DNA of 5,659 nt from the NCBI GenBank assembly GCA_016934695.1, contig JAFGSH010000027.1:1-5659 (forward strand). Direction: 5' to 3'. Under the pieces are notes generated by a model. That model was not told the origin of the DNA. It was given only the letters and a program-made list of their open reading frames with translations, and searched no databases. The translations under genes and the position numbers were made by a program. Within the stretch, counting starts at the first letter, position 1. Each line of letters opens with the position of its first letter. This stretch comes from Deltaproteobacteria bacterium. GTDB taxonomy: Bacteria; Desulfobacterota; Syntrophia; Syntrophales; UBA2210. Shown piece after piece: positions 1 to 5,659 of this stretch.

Positions 1-822
1 CCCTATGCCCTCCCGAAGGCGCGGTGGGGGTACCGGATGGACATGCCCTTCGGCCAGATCACCGACATCATGGTCCACGACGGTCTGTACGAGATTTTCA
101 ATAAATATCACATGGGCTTCACCGCCGAGAATATCGCTAAGCTCTACGGTATCACTCGCGAGGAGCAGGACGAGCTTGGCCTCCTCAGTCATCAGCGGGC
201 GCTGGCGGCGATCGCCCGCGGCGAATTTGTTGATGAGATCGTCCCGGTGGTCATGCCGCAGCGTAAGGGTGACCCCAAGGTCTTTGAGGTCGATGAGCGC
301 CCCATGGACACGACGCTGGAAAAGATGGCCAAACTGGCACCGGTCTTCACAAAAGACGGAACGGTTACCGCCGGAAACGCTTCGGGGATCAATGATGCCG
401 CTGCTGCCGTTGTCCTGATGAGCGCCGACAAGGCACAGGAACTGGGACTCAAACCCCTTGCGAAGATAAGAGGATACGCGTCCGGCGGCGTCGATACCGC
501 CTATATGGGCCTGGGACCCATTCCGGCGACCCGGAAGGTCATGCACCAGTTGGGGCTGACGGTCAAGGATATGGATTACATCGAGCTGAACGAGGCATTC
601 GCCTGCCAGGCGATCGCCTGTATGCGCGAACTGGGGATCAGCCTCGACAACTGCAACCTGAACGGAAGCGGGATCTCCATCGGGCACCCCATCGGCTGCA
701 CCGGCGCACGGATCACTTACAGTCTTGCGATGCAGCTGCAGAAGAAGGACCTCAATCTCGGCCTTGCTACCCTCTGCATCGGGGGTGGTCAGGGGATGGC
801 GATGGTTCTTGAACGGGTATAA
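1..822 (+). CDS. Thiolase (acetyl-CoA acetyltransferase), C-terminal part, 5' end outside window
   Basis: Frame 1 is open from the first base to the TAA at 820-822, giving 273 residues. The frame already reads thiolase sequence ([11 protein letters not shown]) before the first internal ATG at 37, so that ATG is not the start. The family runs to about 390-400 residues, so roughly 120 are missing, including the nucleophilic Cys of the CxSG motif. Visible motifs are NEAFA (fragment residues 197-201), GHPIGCTG with the catalytic His (residue 229, codon 685-687), and CIGGGQG with the second catalytic Cys (residue 259, codon 775-777). These are the His and Cys that activate the nucleophile and protonate the leaving group. 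The enzyme joins two acetyl-CoA to acetoacetyl-CoA, or thiolyses 3-ketoacyl-CoA in the degradative direction, in the cytoplasm. The following hydroxybutyryl-CoA dehydrogenase favours an acetoacetyl-CoA substrate, but chain-length specificity cannot be read from the fragment. Family assignment is very secure. Confidence 0.95.
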   Translation, partial: PYALPKARWGYRMDMPFGQITDIMVHDGLYEIFNKYHMGFTAENIAKLYGITREEQDELGLLSHQRALAAIARGEFVDEIVPVVMPQRKGDPKVFEVDERPMDTTLEKMAKLAPVFTKDGTVTAGNASGINDAAAAVVLMSADKAQELGLKPLAKIRGYASGGVDTAYMGLGPIPATRKVMHQLGLTVKDMDYIELNEAFACQAIACMRELGISLDNCNLNGSGISIGHPIGCTGARITYSLAMQLQKKDLNLGLATLCIGGGQGMAMVLERV

Positions 823-833
823 CACTGTACGCA

Positions 834-839
834 AAGGAG
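834..839 (+). promoter_or_regulatory. Ribosome binding site of the 3-hydroxybutyryl-CoA dehydrogenase gene
   Basis: AAGGAG lies 8 nt before the ATG at 848. It decides the start: the same frame is open back to 725 inside the thiolase gene, but that extension has no family similarity, and the Rossmann fold begins directly after the ATG at 848. Confidence 0.8.
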
Positions 840-847
840 AAGGGAAC

Positions 848-1705
848 ATGGCAATCACAACATTCGGCGTCGTTGGCGCCGGTCAGATGGGAAACGGGAT
901 CGCCCAGGTTGTTGCGCACCAGGGCGGTTTGAAGGTCATCATGAACGATATTGCGGATGAGTTCGTCGAGCGGGGATATGCCGCCATCGCCAAGCGTCTC
1001 GAAGGGATGGTGGCCAAGGATAAAATTACGGCCGATCAGAAGGAAGAGATCCTCGGCAGGATCACGAAGAGCACAAATCTCGAGGATATGAAAGGGGTCG
1101 ACTTTGTTGTGGAGGCGGCCACCGAGCGGGAAGACCTGAAGCTCGATATCTTCAGGAAACTGGATGATATCTGCCCGCAGGGGGTAATTCTTGCCTCAAA
1201 CACCTCATCGATCCCGATCACGCGGATCGCGAACGTGACAAAGAGACCGGAAAAGGTCATCGGGATGCACTTCATGAATCCCGTTCCCGTTATGAAACTA
1301 ATTGAAGTGATACGAGGGCTGGCTACGTCACAGGAAACATTCGACCTGACGGAAGAGCTGGCCATGCAGTTCGGCAAGACGCCCGTCGAGTGCAACGATT
1401 TCCCCGGGTTCATCCTGAACCGGATCCTCATATCGATGATCAACGAGGGAATCTATACCCTGTACGAAGGGGTGGGGACCGCCGAGGCGATAGACAGCAT
1501 GATGAAGTTGGGAGCCAACCATCCGATGGGGCCGCTGGAACTGGCCGATCTGGTTGGTCTGGATGTCTGCCTCGCGATTATGGAAACGCTCTACACGGGA
1601 TTGGGCGATCCCAAGTATCGCCCCTGCCCGCTCCTGAAGAAGTACGTGGCTGCGGGATTTTTAGGAAGAAAATCAGGGAGGGGTTTTTACAACTACCCCG
1701 GCTGA
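848..1705 (+). CDS. hbd: 3-hydroxybutyryl-CoA dehydrogenase (NAD-type)
   Basis: This 285-residue protein has the usual length of monofunctional bacterial Hbd (about 280-290). It interconverts (S)-3-hydroxybutyryl-CoA and acetoacetyl-CoA in the cytoplasm. The N-terminal Rossmann domain carries GAGQMG at residues 10-15. Asp34, at the end of the second strand, is the acidic residue usually linked to preference for NAD(H) over NADP(H); this preference is inferred. The active-site set is present: Ser120 in NTSS, His141 in GMHFMNP, Glu153 in the following helix, and Asn191 in PGFILNR. The C-terminal helical dimerisation domain includes [16 protein letters not shown] (residues 224-239) and ends in GRGFYNY. 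The gene starts 25 bp after the thiolase stop and is probably cotranscribed with it. No hydratase domain is fused, so this is not the multifunctional FadB type. Substrate chain length is inferred to be short from length and neighbours. Confidence 0.95.
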   Translation: MAITTFGVVGAGQMGNGIAQVVAHQGGLKVIMNDIADEFVERGYAAIAKRLEGMVAKDKITADQKEEILGRITKSTNLEDMKGVDFVVEAATEREDLKLDIFRKLDDICPQGVILASNTSSIPITRIANVTKRPEKVIGMHFMNPVPVMKLIEVIRGLATSQETFDLTEELAMQFGKTPVECNDFPGFILNRILISMINEGIYTLYEGVGTAEAIDSMMKLGANHPMGPLELADLVGLDVCLAIMETLYTGLGDPKYRPCPLLKKYVAAGFLGRKSGRGFYNYPG

Positions 1706-1737
1706 TTGGTGTGAACAATCGGTCAAATATATGTAGT

Positions 1738-1745
1738 AGGAAGGA
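1738..1745 (+). promoter_or_regulatory. Ribosome binding site of the acyl-CoA dehydrogenase gene
   Basis: The purine-rich AGGAAGGA ends 9 nt before the ATG at 1755. It lies in an otherwise AT-rich 49-bp gap after the hbd stop and supports the start at 1755, which also fits the family N-terminus (FAPTEEQQMVKEMV). Confidence 0.7.
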
Positions 1746-1754
1746 AAAAACATC

Positions 1755-2903
1755 ATGAATTTTGCGCCAACAGAAGAACAACAGATGGTCAAAGAGATGG
1801 TGACCCGGTTTGTCAATGAAGAGATCAAACCAAAGGCCGAAGAGTTCGATCGAACCCATGAGCATCCGCAGGAAGTAATCCGGAAGCTTGGTGAGATGGG
1901 ACTGATGGGCGTTGCCGTATCCACCGAGTACGATGGTGCCGGCATGGATAACGTCACCTATGTCATGGCTCTGATCGAGATTTCCCGTGGCTGCGCGAGT
2001 TGCGGTGTCATCACCTCCGTGAATAATTCGCTCTATGGGTATCCCGTCAGGACCTTCGGGACGGACGAACAGAAGAAGAAATTCCTCGCGCCGGTGGCGG
2101 GAGGACTGGTCGAGGGATGCTATGCCCTGACCGAATCAGGCGCAGGGTCGGATGCCGCGGGACTGAGGTGCCGGGCCGAACTCAAAGGTGACAAGTACAT
2201 CGTCAACGGCGTCAAGAAATTCATCACCAGCGGCAACGTAGCTGATTACTGCGTGCTGGCGGCAACGGAAGATCCCGCGAAGGGGTACAAGGGGGTCCTG
2301 AACCTCATCGTGGATCTGAAGAACACCCCCGGCTTCTCCATCGGAACCATCGAGGACAAGATGGGGATACTCGCATCCGGAACGGCTGAGCTCGTCTTTG
2401 AAGATGCCGAGGTACCCGCCGAGAACCTCCTGGGCAAGCCCGGAGAGGGATTCAAGCAGATGCTGATGGGGCTCGATGCCGGGAGAATCGGCATCGGGGC
2501 GCAGGCCTGCGGTATCGGAAAGGCTGTCCTGGAAGATTCGCTTGCCTACGCCAAGGAGCGGGAGCAGTTCGGGAAACCGATCACCTCCTTCCAGGCGATC
2601 CAGTGGAAGCTGGCCGATATGGCGACCGAACTGGACGCGGCGGAGATGCTCCTCCTCAAGGCGGCCTGGCTTGAGGACAACGGCTACGACTTCGAAAAGG
2701 AAGCGGCCATGGCGAAGATGTACGCCTCCGATGTGGCCATGCGGGCCGCCGTAGAGGGTGTTCAGATATTCGGCGGTTACGGTTACTGCAAAGACTATCC
2801 AGCGGAACGCCACATGCGGGATGCCAAGATCTGCCAGATCTACGAAGGCACCAACGAAGTGCAACGGATGGTTATCGCCCGAAAGCTGCTGGGGGCCCGA
2901 TAA
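1755..2903 (+). CDS. Short-chain acyl-CoA dehydrogenase (butyryl-CoA dehydrogenase-like)
   Basis: This 382-residue, full-length FAD flavoprotein of the acyl-CoA dehydrogenase family interconverts acyl-CoA and 2-enoyl-CoA, exchanging electrons through an electron-transfer flavoprotein. The N-terminal helical domain covers about residues 5-115. The central beta domain holds signature 1, CYALTESGAGSDAAG (122-136), which contacts FAD and substrate, and the ITSG segment (157-160). The C-terminal helical domain contains REQFGKPI (269-276), signature 2 from QIFGGYGY (337-344) to RHMRDAK (352-358), and IYEGTNEVQR with the catalytic base Glu364. Glu in this position is typical of the short/medium-chain branch and unlike isovaleryl- or long-chain enzymes. 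In the usual KMGIR-type motif the Arg is replaced by Leu206 (KMGILASGT, 202-210). The gene follows hbd in an apparent operon; no etfAB is in the window. Butyryl-CoA is the likeliest substrate from context, but other short or branched acyl-CoAs are possible. Confidence 0.93.
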   Translation: MNFAPTEEQQMVKEMVTRFVNEEIKPKAEEFDRTHEHPQEVIRKLGEMGLMGVAVSTEYDGAGMDNVTYVMALIEISRGCASCGVITSVNNSLYGYPVRTFGTDEQKKKFLAPVAGGLVEGCYALTESGAGSDAAGLRCRAELKGDKYIVNGVKKFITSGNVADYCVLAATEDPAKGYKGVLNLIVDLKNTPGFSIGTIEDKMGILASGTAELVFEDAEVPAENLLGKPGEGFKQMLMGLDAGRIGIGAQACGIGKAVLEDSLAYAKEREQFGKPITSFQAIQWKLADMATELDAAEMLLLKAAWLEDNGYDFEKEAAMAKMYASDVAMRAAVEGVQIFGGYGYCKDYPAERHMRDAKICQIYEGTNEVQRMVIARKLLGAR

Positions 2904-2928
2904 CGAGCTTTGAAACAAGACTCTTTCC

Positions 2929-2934
2929 GGGAGG
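2929..2934 (+). promoter_or_regulatory. Ribosome binding site selecting the ATG start of the phosphoglycerate mutase
   Basis: GGGAGG lies 5 nt before the ATG at 2940. The frame also offers an upstream TTG at 2910, only 6 bp after the dehydrogenase stop. That TTG lacks a good site ahead of it, and its ten extra residues do not look like the family N-terminus, so 2940 is preferred. Confidence 0.75.
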
Positions 2935-2939
2935 ATACC

Positions 2940-4628
2940 ATGTTGGAACTGAGCCGCCTTGCGCAGTATGAAGGGGTAAAAGGCCCGTTGCTCCTGATTA
3001 TCCTGGACGGTGTGGGCCTCTACCGGGGAGAGAAAGATGGATATCCGGGCAATGCCGTCGATGCGGCGGCTCCGCCCACTCTGTGTCGCCTCATGAGGGA
3101 AGAACGGGTTGTTCTCCGTCTCAAGGCGCACGGAGTGGCGGTGGGGATGCCGACCGATAAGGACCAGGGAAACAGCGAGATCGGTCACAACGCCATGGGT
3201 GCGGGGCGGGTCATCGCTCAGGGGGCAAAGCTGGTCGATGAAGCCATCGCAACCGGTCGTCTCTTTGAAGGGGAGACGTGGAAGGCCCTGATCGGGAACG
3301 CCCGGGAAAAACACACCCCGATTCACTTCATCGGTCTCATATCCGACGGAAACGTCCACAGCAACCTCGCCCATCTGATCGCCCTGATCGGCCAGTGCGA
3401 CCGGGAGGGTGTGGAGGAGGTGTATGTCCACGGGCTTCTCGATGGGCGGGATGTGTCTCCCGTCAGTGCCCTGCGGTACTTCGGCGAGCTGGAGGATTAT
3501 CTCTGGTCGCTTCGCGCACGGGCCCTTGAGCAGGGGACGCGGCGCCGGTACGGTATCGCCTCAGGCGGCGGTCGGATGGTGACCACCATGGACCGGTACG
3601 AGGCGGACTGGTCGATCGTCGAGCGGGGGTATGATGCCCATGTTCTGGGTGAAGGGCCGCGGTTCCCCGACAGTCTCACCGCCATCAGGGCCCTCCGGCA
3701 GCAGGAACGGTTGGACGATCAATATCTTTCCCACTGGGTCGTTCATGATCCGGGCGATCCGACACGGCCCCTCACGCAGATCGGGGACGGACACGGTGTC
3801 GTCCTCTTCAATTTCCGGGGGGACCGTGCCATCGAGATCAGCCGTGCCTTTGTGGAAACGGATTTTGCCGGATTCCATCGGAAGAGTCATCCTGCCGTCT
3901 TCTATGCCGGGATGCTCGAGTATGACGAGGATACCCATATGCCCCCCCATTTCCTTGTCCCTCCTCCCGCGATAGAACGGACAATCTCAGAGTACCTGGC
4001 CCGGAACGGGGTATCACAGTATGCCGTCAGCGAGACGCAGAAATTCGGCCATGTCACCTATTTCTGGAACGGGAACAACTCCGCCAAGTTCGATCCGGAG
4101 ACCGAGGAATGGGTGGAGATTGAGTCCGATCGCGTTCCCTTCGACCAGGCACCGCAGATGAAGGCCGACGAGATTGCCTCTCACACCATCGAAGCGCTGC
4201 AGTCAGGGGCGTACCGGTTTATCAGGCTGAATTTTCCGAATGGAGACATGGTGGGGCACACCGGATCGTTCGCCGCGGCGGTGGAGGCCGTCAGGGCCGT
4301 CGACCGGGCCGTGGAACGGATCATAGAGGCGGCCGACGCAGCCGGTGCAACGGTGATCGTTACCGCCGATCACGGCAACTGCGAGCAGATATTCGCTGTC
4401 GACGAAAAGACGGGAAAACCCGTCATGGGGCCCGGTGGAAAATACAAACAGCAGACGAGCCACACCCTCAACCCGGTCCCCTTCATCATCCATGGCCCCG
4501 ATACGGGCCGGTACGAACCAGTCGATATGGTTGAACCGGGACTGGGGAACATTGCCGCCACGATCCTCATGCTTCTCGGCTATGAAAAACCGGACGACTA
4601 CCTGGAACCCCTCATCCGCATTGTATAA
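2940..4628 (+). CDS. gpmI: 2,3-bisphosphoglycerate-independent phosphoglycerate mutase, long plant/trypanosomatid-like form
   Basis: This 562-residue cytoplasmic enzyme of the alkaline phosphatase superfamily interconverts 3- and 2-phosphoglycerate using two metal ions, usually Mn2+. The phosphatase-like domain is split around an inserted transferase domain, as in the family. Metal and catalytic residues are visible: Asp23 (ILDGVG), the phosphorylated Ser79 (QGNSEIGHN), Asp436 and His440 (NGDMVGHTG), Asp477 and His478 (TADHGN), and His508 (SHTLNPVPF). Substrate-binding residues are His140 (NVHS), Arg170-Asp171 (DGRD), Arg212, Arg219, Arg293 and Arg296 (NFRGDR), and Lys368. Compact bacterial GpmI is about 510 residues. 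The extra length, and stretches such as ASGGGRM..TMDRYE.DW (207-224) and KFGHVTYFWNGN (368-379), resemble the plant and trypanosomatid form from memory. It sits 36 bp after the acyl-CoA dehydrogenase gene, probably in the same operon, although it acts in glycolysis/gluconeogenesis. No key residue appears to be missing. Confidence 0.96.
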   Translation: MLELSRLAQYEGVKGPLLLIILDGVGLYRGEKDGYPGNAVDAAAPPTLCRLMREERVVLRLKAHGVAVGMPTDKDQGNSEIGHNAMGAGRVIAQGAKLVDEAIATGRLFEGETWKALIGNAREKHTPIHFIGLISDGNVHSNLAHLIALIGQCDREGVEEVYVHGLLDGRDVSPVSALRYFGELEDYLWSLRARALEQGTRRRYGIASGGGRMVTTMDRYEADWSIVERGYDAHVLGEGPRFPDSLTAIRALRQQERLDDQYLSHWVVHDPGDPTRPLTQIGDGHGVVLFNFRGDRAIEISRAFVETDFAGFHRKSHPAVFYAGMLEYDEDTHMPPHFLVPPPAIERTISEYLARNGVSQYAVSETQKFGHVTYFWNGNNSAKFDPETEEWVEIESDRVPFDQAPQMKADEIASHTIEALQSGAYRFIRLNFPNGDMVGHTGSFAAAVEAVRAVDRAVERIIEAADAAGATVIVTADHGNCEQIFAVDEKTGKPVMGPGGKYKQQTSHTLNPVPFIIHGPDTGRYEPVDMVEPGLGNIAATILMLLGYEKPDDYLEPLIRIV

Positions 4629-4631
4629 GGT

Positions 4632-5096
4632 TCAATATATTCCCGCCTCGATCCCCCCGGCGATTGTCTGCCCCAGCTCGCGGCACCGCTCGATAATCTC
4701 GTTCGTCACGCCACCCTGTGTTCCCCGGGCGATGACGGGATCGTATACCTTTTTGAACTGGTAGCCGAGGGCGATACGCTCGATGTTGTTCAGGGCGCCC
4801 GTGCCGTCGTTCCCGGCACTGATAAAGACCACGTACGGTTTCCTGAACACCTTCCCCTCGGCGGGGTAAAAGGTGCGATCAAAGAAATCCTTGATAGCTC
4901 CCGACATATACCCGAAGTTTTCCGGCGTTCCGATGGCAATCCCGTCGCAGGTGAGGAGATCCTCCAGGGACGCGTCGGCGGCCCGCTTCAGGATTACGTT
5001 CGTGTTCTCGATACTCGCCGCTCCTTCGGCGACGGCCTGTGCCATCTTCTCAGTGTTCCCCGTCTGTGAATGGTATACCACCAGTATTCTGGTCAT
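4632..5096 (-). CDS. Small flavodoxin-family protein (putative FMN-binding electron carrier or oxidoreductase)
   Basis: This 154-residue single-domain protein has a flavodoxin fold. It opens with a hydrophobic beta strand (ILVVY, residues 4-8) and the FMN-phosphate loop SQTGNT (10-15). A second flavin-contacting stretch, GTPENFGYMSGAIKDFFDR, lies at 56-74, and FISAGNDGTG (91-100) probably forms the third loop at the isoalloxazine ring. There is no signal peptide or membrane segment, so it should be cytoplasmic. The frame is open upstream to an ATG at 5177, but GGAGG at 5101-5105 and the immediate start of the fold at MTRILVVY put the start at 5096. It is shorter than typical WrbA (about 200 residues). 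Whether it is a true flavodoxin or a small NAD(P)H:FMN reductase-like protein cannot be settled. It lies 92 bp downstream of an acyl-CoA synthetase gene on the same strand and converges on gpmI with 3 bp between the stops. Confidence 0.88.
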   Translation of the reverse strand: MTRILVVYHSQTGNTEKMAQAVAEGAASIENTNVILKRAADASLEDLLTCDGIAIGTPENFGYMSGAIKDFFDRTFYPAEGKVFRKPYVVFISAGNDGTGALNNIERIALGYQFKKVYDPVIARGTQGGVTNEIIERCRELGQTIAGGIEAGIY

Positions 5097-5188
5097 TATT
5101 CCTCCGATATATCCACGAATCGGTGCCGGTCGCTGTTCGAAACCCGTGTACATTCCATGGATACAATTGTCCTGCATCGGTTTTGCTG
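5097..5188 (-). other. 92-bp gap between the acyl-CoA synthetase and flavodoxin genes
   Basis: Apart from the ribosome binding site next to the flavodoxin start, I see no strong terminator hairpin followed by a T run and no convincing promoter hexamer pair. A 5-bp inverted repeat, CCGAT (5104-5108) with ATCGG (5119-5123), overlaps the edge of the ribosome binding site but is too weak to call. Read-through from the synthetase gene is therefore plausible but not shown. Confidence 0.4.
5101..5105 (-). promoter_or_regulatory. Ribosome binding site of the flavodoxin-family gene
   Basis: Read on the - strand, GGAGG stands 4 nt before the ATG whose first base is 5096. It decides between this start and the ATG at 5177, whose 27 extra residues are not flavodoxin-like. 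Confidence 0.75.
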
Positions 5189-5659
5189 TTATGGATGATT
5201 CGTTTCGGTATTGAGCCTCTTTTTTATCTCCTCTTTTCTCAGGTCCCGGCGGAGGATCTTGCCGGTTTCGGTCTTCGGGAGGGTATCCCGGAACTCCACC
5301 TCAGTGGGGAGCTTGTACGTGGCCAGCCTCCCCCGGCAGAATTCGATCATCTCCTCCTCCGTTGCGCTCTCGCCTTCCCTAAGCACCACGAAGACCTTGA
5401 TCGTTTCCCCCTTCCGGGGATCGGGAATTCCGATCGCACAGGCCTCTTCCACCTTAGGATTTTCGTAGAATACCTCGTCCACGTCGATGGGATAGATATT
5501 ATATCCACCCGAGATGATCATCTCTTTCTTATGGTCCGTAATGAAAAAGTACCCGTCATCATCCATGGTGGCCACATCACCGGTATAAAACCAGCCGTCT
5601 CTGATGACATCCGCCGTTTCGGCCGGCATATCCTTGTACCCCTTCATGACCTGTGGTCC
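5189..5659 (-). CDS. Acyl-CoA synthetase (AMP-forming, FadD-like), C-terminal part, 5' end outside window
   Basis: The - strand frame is open from the right edge to the TAA at 5189-5191, giving 156 residues. It reads GPQVMKGY at the edge, a typical mid-protein motif, so the internal ATG at 5647 is not the start. The family is usually 500-560 residues, so about two thirds is missing, including the P-loop-like AMP-binding motif. Visible are DGWFYTGD with the ribose-binding Asp (fragment residue 28), the hinge DHKKEMIISGGYNIYP (42-57), and LPKTETGKILRR with the catalytic Lys134 used in adenylation. The enzyme activates a carboxylic acid with ATP and CoA to acyl-CoA and AMP. The SGGYNIYP style points to the fatty- or medium-chain acyl-CoA ligase branch, but an aryl or other acid substrate is not excluded. 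The first hinge residue pair is DH rather than the common DR. The flavodoxin gene follows it and may share its transcript. Confidence 0.93.
   Translation of the reverse strand, partial: GPQVMKGYKDMPAETADVIRDGWFYTGDVATMDDDGYFFITDHKKEMIISGGYNIYPIDVDEVFYENPKVEEACAIGIPDPRKGETIKVFVVLREGESATEEEMIEFCRGRLATYKLPTEVEFRDTLPKTETGKILRRDLRKEEIKKRLNTETNHP

Noticed and set aside
725..847. Upstream extension of the hbd frame into the thiolase gene.
   Set aside because: The extension has no family similarity. The ribosome binding site at 834-839 and the Rossmann-fold start place the true start at 848.
1706..1733. Possible promoter in the hbd-dehydrogenase gap: TTGGTG (1706-1711) and TATATG (1728-1733), 16 bp apart.
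   Set aside because: Only about 3/6 and 4/6 matches to the sigma-70 consensus in a short AT-rich gap. It is too weak to call, and read-through from upstream is simpler.
2910..2939. TTG start at 2910 for the phosphoglycerate mutase.
   Set aside because: There is no good ribosome binding site before it. GGGAGG at 2929-2934 is well placed for the ATG at 2940, and the ten extra residues do not match the family.
2136..3431. A 431-codon open frame on the - strand spanning the acyl-CoA dehydrogenase and gpmI genes.
   Set aside because: It is antisense to two strongly conserved genes, crosses their junction, and its translation shows no recognisable domain. Long shadow frames are common opposite GC-rich coding sequence.
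4435..4764. Open frame on the + strand running from within gpmI across the convergent junction into the flavodoxin gene.
   Set aside because: It overlaps two clear genes in other frames, has no ribosome binding site or recognisable motif, and its composition looks like a shadow frame.
5104..5123. Inverted repeat CCGAT/ATCGG with a 10-nt loop overlapping the flavodoxin ribosome binding site.
   Set aside because: A 5-bp stem with a 10-nt loop is expected by chance, and there is no operator or riboswitch pattern around it.

Overview
The window reads as ordinary chromosomal metabolism from an anaerobic or facultative bacterium, moderately GC-rich by eye. The gene set (monofunctional short-chain beta-oxidation enzymes, a FadD-type acyl-CoA ligase and a small flavodoxin) fits a fatty-acid or butyrate metaboliser, such as a member of Desulfobacterota or another syntroph. 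That placement is inferred from gene content and general protein style; nothing in the window is taxonomically decisive.

The left four-fifths (1-4628) is a same-direction run of four genes on the + strand, with gaps of 25, 49 and 36 bp. They are a thiolase (5' end cut off by the window edge), an NAD-type 3-hydroxybutyryl-CoA dehydrogenase, a short-chain acyl-CoA dehydrogenase, and a 2,3-bisphosphoglycerate-independent phosphoglycerate mutase. The spacing, and a good ribosome binding site before each gene whose start is visible, suggest one operon. The first three catalyse three of the four steps of the (reversible) beta-oxidation spiral: thiolysis, hydroxyacyl oxidation and acyl-CoA/enoyl-CoA interconversion. 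The enoyl-CoA hydratase (crotonase) and the electron-transfer flavoprotein are not in the window and may lie upstream or elsewhere. The mutase belongs to lower glycolysis/gluconeogenesis. In sequence it resembles the longer plant/trypanosomatid form of the enzyme more than the compact form of about 510 residues common in bacteria.

The right part (4632-5659) holds two genes on the - strand. One is the C-terminal 156 residues of an acyl-CoA synthetase (5' end beyond the right edge). The other, 92 bp downstream of it, is a small flavodoxin-fold protein. The flavodoxin gene converges on the mutase gene with only 3 bp between their stop codons.

Together the window could encode fatty-acid activation (ligase), short-chain beta-oxidation in either direction, a possible flavin electron carrier, and one glycolytic/gluconeogenic step that could help channel acetyl-CoA-derived carbon to sugars. 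All genes appear intact apart from the two cut by the window edges. I saw no RNA genes, mobile elements, CRISPR arrays or convincing terminators, and no evidence of a previously undescribed system. The items worth checking are the mutase type and its linkage, and single-residue departures from family consensus in the acyl-CoA dehydrogenase and the ligase.
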